Positions 17,356-25,346 of a stretch of 46,666 nucleotides of DNA are shown in pieces. Under the pieces are notes generated by a model that was not told the DNA's origin, did no database searches, and saw only the letters and a list, made by a program, of their open reading frames with translations. The position numbers and the translations under genes are program-made. Origin of the DNA: Candidatus Sulfotelmatobacter sp. (GTDB lineage: Bacteria; Acidobacteriota; Terriglobia; Terriglobales; Acidobacteriaceae); assembly GCA_025462865.1 (NCBI GenBank), contig JAOAPI010000141.1, positions 1 through 46,666 on the forward strand, in the 5' to 3' direction. Position 1 is the first letter of the stretch; each line of letters opens with the position of its first letter.

Positions 17356-17796
17356 ATGAGCGTACGAGCAGCGATATTCGCAGCCGCCATAGTCGTGGCG
17401 ACGTCAGCAATTCCATGGGCACAGGACAAAGCGGTCGTCGGAATGGAGAAGTCTGGACCATTCAAACCGGGCAACCCCATCGTCTTCCAAGTTAAGCTCA
17501 ACGAGCCTCTACCAAAGGGAGCGCACTTTGATTTTCGGATTTCGCCAGTTTCTGCCGACGAGGAGATTGCGTTCGGCTCGGGCGAACCGGTCGATGCCTC
17601 CCAGAAGGTTTTCCGGGTGTCAGCCACATTGCCAGAGGGTGCATTACCAGGCGACTGGCACATAAGTGTGATTTGGCTATTTCTCCCAGGCAGCGGCTGG
17701 ACTCACACCACGATTGCTCCGAACGCCCTGAAGTTTGAGGTCGAAGGCAAGCCCTATCCCATCCCAACGAAGGCTGAAGTCACGGTTGGGCATTGA
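17356..17796 (+). CDS. Small secreted protein, unknown function
   Basis: 146 residues; ATG preceded by AAGGAGAATGCA, a good ribosome binding site. An N-terminal signal peptide is clear (SVRAAIFAAAIVVATSAIPW then AQD). The mature part reads like one beta-sandwich domain (FKPGNPIVFQVKLNEPLPKG, then FDFRISPVS and GDWHISVIWLFLPGS) with no cysteines in a catalytic setting. It has its own promoter inside the upstream gene. No known family is recognised. Confidence 0.7.
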   Translation: MSVRAAIFAAAIVVATSAIPWAQDKAVVGMEKSGPFKPGNPIVFQVKLNEPLPKGAHFDFRISPVSADEEIAFGSGEPVDASQKVFRVSATLPEGALPGDWHISVIWLFLPGSGWTHTTIAPNALKFEVEGKPYPIPTKAEVTVGH

Positions 17797-17858
17797 AAGC
17801 GAGTGCAGATTAGCTTTCATCAAAGGCAACCCTTGTTGGGTCAAGAGAGAGAAAACCA

Positions 17859-18146
17859 ATGGCAGATTGCGAAGTCAAATGCATCACAAAACCGAACCCC
17901 CTGAGTGCGCACGAGCACATCACGCACATCGGCAATCCCTACGACAACCCACCTTGGAAATGGCCGCGCGAACAAGTGATTGCCAGCATCGACGCGCGTA
18001 CGAACTCCTTTTATGTAGTCGATCCGAGGTCCGGCAAACGCTCGGATGTCGGCGTCGTCAGATCTCCCGGCCGTGTGCCGTACCTTCGCACTTACGCCGA
18101 CGGCGATTGGAACAACAACCTTCTTTCGCTACAGCAGTGCCCCTGA
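17859..18146 (+). CDS. DUF3892-domain protein
   Basis: 95 residues. The order CITKPNPLSAHEHITHIGNP, then WPREQVIASIDARTNSFYVV, then RSDVGVVRSPGRVPYLRTYA and DGDWNNNLLSLQQCP matches DUF3892, small single-domain proteins common in mobile or accessory DNA, sometimes in place of a 'conserved hypothetical' with bacteriocin-like context. The function is not established. It is the last gene before the right copy of the direct repeat. Confidence 0.75.
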   Translation: MADCEVKCITKPNPLSAHEHITHIGNPYDNPPWKWPREQVIASIDARTNSFYVVDPRSGKRSDVGVVRSPGRVPYLRTYADGDWNNNLLSLQQCP

Positions 18147-18365
18147 TCGGTTAACGTGGACCACCTGCCACGACAAAGGCCCAGGCATATTGGCCTCGAG
18201 TCCCGCACTCCGGGTACCGACCTCTAATGCCAGTACGGGGCCTCTCAGGCGGCAAAACGCTCTCGGCCGTCTGGCGTATGTTTCAGCCGTTTTCTTCGCA
18301 AAGAGGGTCCTGGAGTTCTAATCCCTCTCGCGCCAAGGCCCGCATCTGTGGGCTACGTGCTCAAG

Positions 18366-18417
18366 CGACCACGATCGTGCCTCTCTCGGCATCTGAGCGG
18401 CAGAGCGGTGTGGGTTC
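18366..18417. repeat. Right copy of ~52-bp direct repeat (candidate att site)
   Basis: Partner of 242-292, same orientation. There is one substitution at 18371 and one extra base at 18409. In the frame DRASLGI-stop both copies encode the same peptide end. Confidence 0.8.
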
Positions 18418-18512
18418 TCGGGTGTGGTCCGATCGAAAAATAGCGGCGGGCAGGCAACGCTTGGGTGTCAAGCCTCAACCAGAAGATCAAGCTTTGCAAA
18501 TCGCACCTGTAA

Positions 18513-18616
18513 AATCACCTGTAAGAATTCCGCCTTGGCCGTACTTAGGCGTACTGGGGCAGTCCCGAGCGGTCTCTAAGTTATTGGAAGTACGAAACCA
18601 CGGAGGCGTGTCAAGG
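18513..18616. repeat. Imperfect repeat, copy 1 of 2
   Basis: Similar in order and spacing to 32908-33020. Shared blocks are ACCTGTAA/ACCTGTAG units, GTACTxGGGCAGTCCC, GTCTxTAAGTxxTTGxAAGTACG and GxGTGTCAAxG. The copies are clearly related but diverged, and in the same orientation. Confidence 0.6.
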
Positions 18617-18792
18617 TAGCGCTCTCGTAGCCGGCCATTAACTCTAAAGGGGTTAATAGCCGGGGGAACCGGCGGAACCGTAATACTCGGCGCAATCTGC
18701 TACCAAATTGCTACCAAAAACATGGCAAGTGGGTTCGGGGCTGAGTCGTGGGGGATCGGCCCTTCACTGTTTTGTTGTATTCGCGAGAACCA

Positions 18793-20211
18793 CTATGGTC
18801 CGACCAGCATAAGTGGGGCCCTGCAATCTTTGGCGTCCTTGCTGGGATTAGCCGCCAGTGCGCGCTTGTAAGCGGTTCTCAGCCTGTCGACGTCTTTCAA
18901 TTGATCCAAAACCTTCTCAGTATCGGACGATTTCTTGTTGCCCAGTGTAGGATCTCCGTTCACATCTAGCGCAGTCAGATCAAGATCGGAAAGAAGCTGT
19001 CGGTTAAGCAGTTGGGTTAATTGAGCAGCCAAGGCGTCCGATTGGCTTGACGCTTCGCGTAGCAGTTGGTCGATTCGCGACAGTTGAGACAGCCTGGGAA
19101 ACTCGTCGCTCAGGAAATTAGGATCAGTCGCTCTACCGACCTCGCTATGGACCGTAGATAGAAGTAGGGATTTCCGCTGATCATCAGTGAGTGCGTGGAG
19201 GCCATCAATGACATTTGCGATATCCGTTAGATACGACTTCAACAATTCACTTTGAGTAGAGTCTGACATCTTGTGCTCACCGGAACCGTTCGCAATGAAG
19301 GGAACAAGCTTCTGCGGGTCATTCGGGAGGCAGTCTTTGGCGTTGTATTGGTAATCTGGCTTACTTAGGTCATCGATGTTTCCGGCCGGATCGATGTATG
19401 CCTTATCTTGGTTGTCGTTCTGTCCTACTTTAAGCGGTCTATTGTCGAGGAGATTTAGCATTTTGGGATACGCCGTTCGTACATGGTTGTCGCAATAATC
19501 GGCAGTTTCAGGAGCTTTCATCACTATGCGAAGGGTGCCAGAATTGTCCAGTTTGGTGTTCGGGTGTTTTAGACCGGCCAGAAGATTACAACTGGAAACG
19601 GTGGGATTGGCGCTATCGCAGGCCGAAAGAGAAAAGTCCGTTGGCCCCTTCCCATAGTGCAACTGGACGCCGATACTAGGGTATTTCAAAGTTTCAACAT
19701 AGGTGTTTCCCGTAGAGTCGAATTGTTTGCCAAATCGCATTGGGTACACCCCATCATTGCTGTATGAATCGGGCATAGGCAGGATCAACACTGTTACATA
19801 AGTGCCATTCTTATATGCTTCGACCCAGTCTTTCCAATGGTTTTTGACGCTTAGAGGGGTCGGCTGAGGGTAACCGTCCGAAGATAAATGGTCTGGCCCG
19901 GCAGCGACATTTTCTCCACATTTGCCTTGGAATTTCAGGCAATATATCCGAGGTATTTCGACATAGTAACCGTCGCCTGCAATCAGGGCCGGATAATGAA
20001 AATCGGTCGTGCCCATACCTACCACGCCCGGCGCCATCGCGATCAGAACAGACACTGTCTTGCCTGTACCATCCCCCCTATTGAATTTAGGGACTTGAAA
20101 CAGAATCCAAGGACCCTCAAGGGCAATATCCAAGCGATTTTGGGCAAACGCCGGAAATGAGCAACACAGCAGAGCAATAAAGCACATAGTCCTCATCAAA
20201 CGAGACTTCAT
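18793..20211 (-). CDS. Secreted protein of the CHAT cluster, unknown function
   Basis: 473 residues when started at ATG 20211, chosen because AGGAGA lies 7 bases upstream; an in-frame start at 20235 would add eight residues. The signal peptide is SRLMRTMCFIALLCCSFPAFAQ. The mature protein has an N-terminal domain (LDIALEGPWILFQVPKFNRG then GKTVSVLIAMAPG) with many paired cysteines, and a C-terminal helical region (SELLKSYLTDIANVIDGLHA, then LSRIDQLLREASSQSDALAA). It follows the CHAT gene with overlapping or adjacent translation signals and is probably its co-expressed partner. No catalytic motif is recognised. It could be a substrate of the CHAT protease or an envelope sensor; both are guesses. 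Confidence 0.75.
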   Translation of the reverse strand: MKSRLMRTMCFIALLCCSFPAFAQNRLDIALEGPWILFQVPKFNRGDGTGKTVSVLIAMAPGVVGMGTTDFHYPALIAGDGYYVEIPRIYCLKFQGKCGENVAAGPDHLSSDGYPQPTPLSVKNHWKDWVEAYKNGTYVTVLILPMPDSYSNDGVYPMRFGKQFDSTGNTYVETLKYPSIGVQLHYGKGPTDFSLSACDSANPTVSSCNLLAGLKHPNTKLDNSGTLRIVMKAPETADYCDNHVRTAYPKMLNLLDNRPLKVGQNDNQDKAYIDPAGNIDDLSKPDYQYNAKDCLPNDPQKLVPFIANGSGEHKMSDSTQSELLKSYLTDIANVIDGLHALTDDQRKSLLLSTVHSEVGRATDPNFLSDEFPRLSQLSRIDQLLREASSQSDALAAQLTQLLNRQLLSDLDLTALDVNGDPTLGNKKSSDTEKVLDQLKDVDRLRTAYKRALAANPSKDAKDCRAPLMLVGP

Positions 20212-20231
20212 TGTTATTTCTCCTGTCGCTT

Positions 20232-23200
20232 TCATTTGATTCCCTGTAGTTCGAATGCAGCCCAGTAGTAAGGGTGTGCCGAAGCTGGTTGGGAGGCCAG
20301 CGCCAGCTGGGCGAAACGCATCGAAGTCGGTGCGTCATTTCCGGCGAGCAGCCGCGCGTAGAACTGCTTCATGAACTCGGCGGTTTCTCTGGAATCAACG
20401 TTCCATCTGCTGGCGACTACGTGCGGGACTCCGGCGTGGAGAAGAGCTTGAGTCAAGCTTTCAGTGCCGGAACCACCGACCTGAGAACTAGCTCCGGTAC
20501 GGCACGCTGAAAGAACGGCGAGCTGCAGATGGTCAGTTTCCGGCGACGCAAGACTCTCGCCCCCGACTAGCCGCGAAAGCTTGGTGTTGGGATCGAGATC
20601 CGAAAGCACAAGCCCTGTACGCAACGGTGACGCAACCGCGTGCCCTGCAAAATGAAACACACTGGCGCCTCGAATTTCTCGGCGAATAGCGGAGAGCGTT
20701 GCGTTTCCCCCTTGAAGCCAACGGGACGACGAAAATCTCTCAGCGACGGTTTGTGCCTCATTCTGGGCATCGGTGAGTGGGGTCAACCCTTCCTCTGCCG
20801 GTGCCGGGACGCTTACGATGAGGGCGGGCGAGTCACCGGTAATCGCCGTGGGGGGCCGAAGATGCATCGCTCGATAAAGGCCCGGTGTGACGACAACGGC
20901 GACACGCTGGGCGACGTAGCGCGAGTCAGAGTCGACCAGCGCCTCCCACGGAATCGCTGCAAGGAAATCATCCGGCTCGAACACCAGAGTTCTGCCGGGC
21001 TTAAGTCGATCCTGAATGGGTGTGATGAGCGCGTCATAGAGTGAACGCCCAGTTCTGCGAAGCGTAACGATGTCCGAGGACGAGTCCGAACAGAGCCGCT
21101 GGAAACGCAGGACGAGATCTTCTATTGGCGGCAAGGGTGTTGAAATCCATCGGGAGAAAATGCCACGATCGTCGTAAGCCCAGACACCGATTCCATCCGG
21201 AAAAATGCCGAATGCAACCACCGTTTCCTCGCGAAGGAGTGGCAGTCGTTCTCCAACGACCGTGGGCGAGGGCAGGGGCGGAGCATCACGCGGGTCGGGG
21301 GGCACATTGGCATCCAGGCTTCCTAACAGGTGCAGACCGGCCTGCCCGTTCGCCCGCAACTCGGCACCGCGATACCATTCCCAAAGCTCAAGGGACGAGC
21401 TTGCGTCGCCTTGGCGGAGTTTCCATTCCACGAGATTGCGATAGGCGCTCTGAGTCTGCTCCACCCACTGGCGTCGGTCGGCCTCTGCAGGAAAGGAATC
21501 GAGCGCCCATTCTGCAAGGTAGATCGCGGATCTGAGCGCGGATTCGGTGGCGTCAGAGTCGGCTCGCCGCATGGCGATGTCTGCTCGGGCAGAGTAAAAG
21601 CGAATCTCTGGCCCAAAGGTTGGCACGCCGTCAAGAACCGGCTGAATCTCTTGCAAGCGAGCGGCTGCGCGCTCTAAGTCACCTTGCCGCGTTTCCAGTT
21701 GTGCCAGCCAAATCTCCGCGTCCATCCGGTCGCGGGTCGTCGCTACAGTTTTCGGTGCGTCGGAAAGCAGAGTGCTGGCTTTGGTAAACTCGGCTTTGGC
21801 TAAGGCCGGCATATTCGCGAGGTAGGCCGCGTTCCCGTACCAACGGTGGGCCATCGCCCGTTGCAAAACATCCGGGTGCCGATCAATCAATGCGGTCGCT
21901 TCTCGCCATAGGACGACTTGGAGATTCGCAAGATGAAGACCATCAGCAGCAGTGTCCAGGTCGGTATAAAGGTTGTACCCCTTCATGAGGTCAGCCTGAC
22001 TGGACCAAAAAAGCGACAGGCCGTCGCAGGCGAGGGAGAAACCTCTATTTGCATCCCCAAGCGAAGCGGCGGCCTGTGCTCGAAAACCCAAACCGCGCAG
22101 GCGCAATGCAAGGTAGTCGTGATCTTTCGCCTCGCTCGTCCCTATGCTGATCGCGGCCTGATAGGTCCCTAGATCACCTACTAGGTCGGCACAGTTGGAC
22201 TCCTCCAGACTCATTTGCGCCTGTAGCCATGCGTAGTGGTTGCGCTTTAGGGGTTGGACAATACTGCGTAGAAGTGATCTGCAACGTTCACCGTCATACA
22301 GAAGGCGATCTGAATAAACCTCCTCTGCTTGTGCTCGCAGTTCCCCAGCATGATTCGCAGCGACCCGAAACAGTTGGGCCGCGTTGTGAGCGGAGTCGCG
22401 ACCCTCAGCGTAGTCGCCGTGTTCATCGGCTCGGATCGAGATAGCGAGCGCGTTAATCGCTGCGCGGAACTTCACACCAGAGGTGTGGCTAAGCAGGTCT
22501 GCCAGCCAGTAGTCAGCGTGTAGCTCTCGCGTGATTTGTGCTAGAGAAGCAAGGGCAGTCTGAGCCTCACGCGATTGTCCTGACGCTGATTCAGAAAACG
22601 CCTCTGGCAACCAGTCAGTGGCCGCGAGTTTCAGATACTCCTCGACGCGTCGATTGATCCTTTCCCGTATAACCGGGTCGCCTACGCCGGCTTCTGTCAT
22701 TTCTTTCGGTGTGAGTAGTGGTTCCGCGAGGCCCTTTTCGCTCAGTCTCTGTTTAACACCGGCTAATCGGGTACGCGCTTCGTCGGCCCACCCGCCTTGT
22801 GGGTCAACCCTCAAGTAGTGCTCCCAATCATCCACGGCTTGCGTGTAGAGAAACAGCCTCTCGCAAGCCAGTGCTCGATTGAAGAGAGCGACCGGATCGT
22901 CTGGAGACTTGGCTAAGGCTTTGCCCAAAGAATCAATCGCGTTGCCGTAGTCGATCGCCCCGCTGGGAGGTTCGGTGCGCCTCGAATCGGGCGGTTGGCT
23001 AAGAGTCAAAGCTCGCCTTCGGTCAGCTTCTTCGGCACGTTCGAAATAGGCGGTCGCCATGTCAGTTAACAACGAGGGAGAATCGGGCTTTGCCTCAAGT
23101 GCTCTCTGCAATGACTTGAGGGCGGGTTCAAAGTTTCGCTCTAGCAAGTCTGCGCGGGCCTTGGCCTGAAGCCATGTTGGATCGTTCGGATTCTTGGTTA

Positions 23201-23969
23201 AGTTTTCGCTAATCAGATCTTCAGCCTTGATTAGCGATGGTGATCTGTCGAAACTCGACCTGCTGTCGCTTCGCTCTGCCCGCGTCGGAGCATACTTTGC
23301 CCCGAAGATTCGTACGTCGAGCGTTCTGCGATCCGTATAGGCCTGCGCCAACAATTGTTCGGCGGACTGGGAACGAGGCGAACGTGAGCCCAGCCACGCA
23401 GCCACCACGATGGCGGCCAGCGTCACAACTGCGAACGCCGGCCGCGGCCAGGCGAGGAATATCTGCCGCCACGAGTTCTTCGGATTGTCTAGTTGCCGAT
23501 CTCTAGTCGTGCCGCGCAGAGTCTGGGCCATGTCTCTTTGCCACTCGGGCCGCGCGCTACCCAGGCTTGCAAGCACTGCTTCTTCGTTCGGAGTTGTTTC
23601 CTCTGAGAGAGTCTGCGCTGCGTTTCGCAGAAGAGGTCCACAGCGTCCGCATTGTGCCGCATGTTTCATTAGCTCTTTCGTTCGCGCTTCTTGGAGCAGA
23701 CCGGCTGCAACCTTGAGCCACTCAACGTCAGCCAAGCAATCTGGACCCGGTGGCACATTCCTGGGCACACCCATGCGGAGAATCTCACTCTGCACAGACT
23801 TGTGCATCTGCACCTTCCGGCTGCAGTCCTGGCAAGACTCAACGTGGCGCTGGGCATCTCCCAGAGCCTGCTCCGAGAGTCGTCCCGAATCCGTGACACT
23901 TGCCGCGTGCGACGAAACAAGCCCATTAAGCTCGTCGGGGTCGAGATGTTTGTCGATTGGCCGGGTCAA
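20232..23969 (-). CDS. Anti-sigma-type zinc finger, TM, TPR and CHAT protease fusion
   Basis: 1245 residues. Two HxxxCxxC motifs near the N-terminus, His42/Cys46/Cys49 (RHVESCQDCS) and His103/Cys107/Cys110 (KHAAQCGRC), resemble anti-sigma zinc domains. One membrane helix lies at about 178-194. A long helical TPR region follows (for example NFEPALKSLQRALEAKPDSP, and DSLGKALAKSPDDPVALFNR). The C-terminal CHAT domain has the caspase-like dyad His1110 (FHFAGHAV) and Cys1156 (LSACRTG). A cytoplasmic zinc part and an extracytoplasmic protease part are expected. The gene starts 15 bp after the sigma-factor stop, so the pair is co-expressed. Likely role: it binds the sigma factor and releases it in response to a signal sensed through the TPR/CHAT part. 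The catalytic residues are intact. Confidence 0.88.
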   Translation of the reverse strand: MTRPIDKHLDPDELNGLVSSHAASVTDSGRLSEQALGDAQRHVESCQDCSRKVQMHKSVQSEILRMGVPRNVPPGPDCLADVEWLKVAAGLLQEARTKELMKHAAQCGRCGPLLRNAAQTLSEETTPNEEAVLASLGSARPEWQRDMAQTLRGTTRDRQLDNPKNSWRQIFLAWPRPAFAVVTLAAIVVAAWLGSRSPRSQSAEQLLAQAYTDRRTLDVRIFGAKYAPTRAERSDSRSSFDRSPSLIKAEDLISENLTKNPNDPTWLQAKARADLLERNFEPALKSLQRALEAKPDSPSLLTDMATAYFERAEEADRRRALTLSQPPDSRRTEPPSGAIDYGNAIDSLGKALAKSPDDPVALFNRALACERLFLYTQAVDDWEHYLRVDPQGGWADEARTRLAGVKQRLSEKGLAEPLLTPKEMTEAGVGDPVIRERINRRVEEYLKLAATDWLPEAFSESASGQSREAQTALASLAQITRELHADYWLADLLSHTSGVKFRAAINALAISIRADEHGDYAEGRDSAHNAAQLFRVAANHAGELRAQAEEVYSDRLLYDGERCRSLLRSIVQPLKRNHYAWLQAQMSLEESNCADLVGDLGTYQAAISIGTSEAKDHDYLALRLRGLGFRAQAAASLGDANRGFSLACDGLSLFWSSQADLMKGYNLYTDLDTAADGLHLANLQVVLWREATALIDRHPDVLQRAMAHRWYGNAAYLANMPALAKAEFTKASTLLSDAPKTVATTRDRMDAEIWLAQLETRQGDLERAAARLQEIQPVLDGVPTFGPEIRFYSARADIAMRRADSDATESALRSAIYLAEWALDSFPAEADRRQWVEQTQSAYRNLVEWKLRQGDASSSLELWEWYRGAELRANGQAGLHLLGSLDANVPPDPRDAPPLPSPTVVGERLPLLREETVVAFGIFPDGIGVWAYDDRGIFSRWISTPLPPIEDLVLRFQRLCSDSSSDIVTLRRTGRSLYDALITPIQDRLKPGRTLVFEPDDFLAAIPWEALVDSDSRYVAQRVAVVVTPGLYRAMHLRPPTAITGDSPALIVSVPAPAEEGLTPLTDAQNEAQTVAERFSSSRWLQGGNATLSAIRREIRGASVFHFAGHAVASPLRTGLVLSDLDPNTKLSRLVGGESLASPETDHLQLAVLSACRTGASSQVGGSGTESLTQALLHAGVPHVVASRWNVDSRETAEFMKQFYARLLAGNDAPTSMRFAQLALASQPASAHPYYWAAFELQGIK

Positions 23970-23984
23970 AACCAGCTTCTCCTA

Positions 23985-24677
23985 TCAATACGATTCTGCT
24001 GGGCGAAATCCTTTTTCGCCCGGTTGTGATGAAACCGAGGCTTGGTATCGCAGACCTGCGACCTGCTCGCGGACCATGCGCGTGAGACGGAAAATGGCGC
24101 TTTCTACTCCCTTTGCAGTTAACCCGACCGTGGGTAGAGCGGCTATATCCTTGGCGCTCATGCCCTGTTGGTAGTAAAGCCAGAAAATCAGACGGTCCCG
24201 TTCCTGGTCGGGGCCTTCTGAGCAGGTTTCAAGGCAGTGGTCGATTTGCTTTAGAAGGACCTCTCGTTCCATCGCGGCCTGGCCGCCCATGTCCCCGCTC
24301 TGAGCTGGGGGTTCAACGTCCTCCAGCAACTGAATTATTTCCCCAGAACCTCTCTTCTGGGAATGAAATGACTTGAAGTGGTCGTGTGCAACGTTGACGG
24401 CAATTGTCTTTATATATCCGGTAACGGCGTCAGGATGCCGAAGGGCAAAATCGCGCAGCAAGCGGCACTTGTCAGCACAGAGTTTGAGGTATGTCTCTTG
24501 AACCAAGTCATCAACGACCTGCTGTGGGATTACGCCCCATTGATAGGCAGTGCGAACAATTGAAAGGCTGACAGGCCGATGAAAACGACGGACAAATTCT
24601 TGCCACGCCGCGCCGTCACCTAACTCGGCGCAAGCACGAATCAATTCCTCCGCAGACATGGACGAATGGCGTGCCAA
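23985..24677 (-). CDS. Sigma-70 family (ECF-like) RNA polymerase sigma factor
   Basis: 230 residues. Region 2 spans about WQEFVRRFHRPVSLSIV to TGYIKTIAVNVAHDHFKSFH, including DDLVQETYLKLCAD. Region 4 is DRLIFWLYYQQGMSAKDIAA then TAKGVESAIFRLTRMVREQV, with the helix-turn-helix. It sits immediately upstream of the zinc-finger/CHAT gene (15-bp gap), which is expected to hold it inactive. It is divergent from the small genes starting at 24889, across a 211-bp gap that may hold its own target promoter. Such ECF factors often control their own locus. Confidence 0.88.
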   Translation of the reverse strand: MARHSSMSAEELIRACAELGDGAAWQEFVRRFHRPVSLSIVRTAYQWGVIPQQVVDDLVQETYLKLCADKCRLLRDFALRHPDAVTGYIKTIAVNVAHDHFKSFHSQKRGSGEIIQLLEDVEPPAQSGDMGGQAAMEREVLLKQIDHCLETCSEGPDQERDRLIFWLYYQQGMSAKDIAALPTVGLTAKGVESAIFRLTRMVREQVAGLRYQASVSSQPGEKGFRPAESY

Positions 24678-24888
24678 CTAAACCCCACATCACAGGTGCT
24701 GCAAATTCTACACGACAGGCTGAAATCGCCTGGAACCGAATGGGAAAAACGCAGCACGCCAAGTCGTTCGACGATTGGCTCTTAAACCTAGTGAAAAGGA
24801 GTTTCTGGTGCGTTGTCGTTTCAACATCCAGAGACAGTCCGCTACAGAGACAGGCTCTAGATACGCCATGTTTTGAAAAGGAGACTAT

Positions 24889-25146
24889 ATGCCGGTTGAT
24901 GCAAAGAACATAACTTCTGCGCAGCGCGCTCACTTTCTGGACTTTCTTCAGATGCTCGGTGGCCAGCCTGCTGTGAGTGCTGGATTGGAAGTGTTGTCCA
25001 AGTTAGATGCCAGTCAACCTCTTGTCGTGGTGCCGCCTGCACAACCGGGAATTACCCTGCAGACTCCCCCACAACTGCTCGCCCAGTTGCCCGCCGGCGC
25101 GCTCGCTTTTGCGCTCCAGCTGGCGACATCTGGAAATGGATATTGA
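24889..25146 (+). CDS. Hypothetical 85-residue protein, divergent from the sigma factor
   Basis: ATG preceded by AAAAGGAGACTAT, a strong ribosome binding site. The N-terminal half is helical (AQRAHFLDFLQMLGGQPAVS); the C-terminal half is rich in Pro, Gln and Ala (VVPPAQPGITLQTPPQLLAQ then LPAGALAFALQLATSGNGY). There is no clear signal peptide. The stop TGA (25144-25146) overlaps a TTG start of a further small ORF. Function unknown; the position suggests regulation by the neighbouring sigma factor. Confidence 0.6.
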   Translation: MPVDAKNITSAQRAHFLDFLQMLGGQPAVSAGLEVLSKLDASQPLVVVPPAQPGITLQTPPQLLAQLPAGALAFALQLATSGNGY

Positions 25147-25244
25147 AGCTCCTCGAATGTGGCCTCAAGAACATTGCGCTGGCGCTTCAAGGGAAATGGC
25201 CCGAGTTCGCTGTGGCGGTTCTCACCTGTGTGTTTGGCAGTTAG
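25143..25244 (+). CDS. Possible 33-residue coupled peptide
   Basis: A TTG at 25143 overlaps the upstream stop (TTGA). The peptide KLLECGLKNIALALQGKWPE then FAVAVLTCVFGS ends at TAG 25242-25244. It is hydrophobic and holds two cysteines, so it could be a small membrane peptide. There is no separate ribosome binding site, as expected for coupled translation. It is short, and may be chance. Confidence 0.3.
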   Translation: MKLLECGLKNIALALQGKWPEFAVAVLTCVFGS

Positions 25245-25346
25245 GGGCCCAACGTGGCCCCAACCGAAAACGAATCGGGCCATCGCGCAAGCGATGTCGA
25301 TCCTTATGAAGATCAAACAATTCAACTAGAGATTAGGAGCCAACAA

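Larger units (their letters stand above)
18147..18792. other. Gene-free junction with repeats and a hairpin
   Basis: I see no convincing gene here. It holds the right copy of the direct repeat (18366-18417), one of a second pair of imperfect repeats (18513-18616), and an imperfect 12-bp hairpin (18631-18642 with 18652-18663, one mismatch). At about 18300-18338 there is a stretch that resembles the 3' end of a tRNA (GGAGTTCTAATCC ... CGCGCCA), but no matching 5' half. The region looks like an integration hot spot. Confidence 0.5.

Noticed and set aside
18300..18340. tRNA gene
   Set aside because: It resembles only the T-loop and acceptor end; the stems pair poorly and no 5' half lies upstream.
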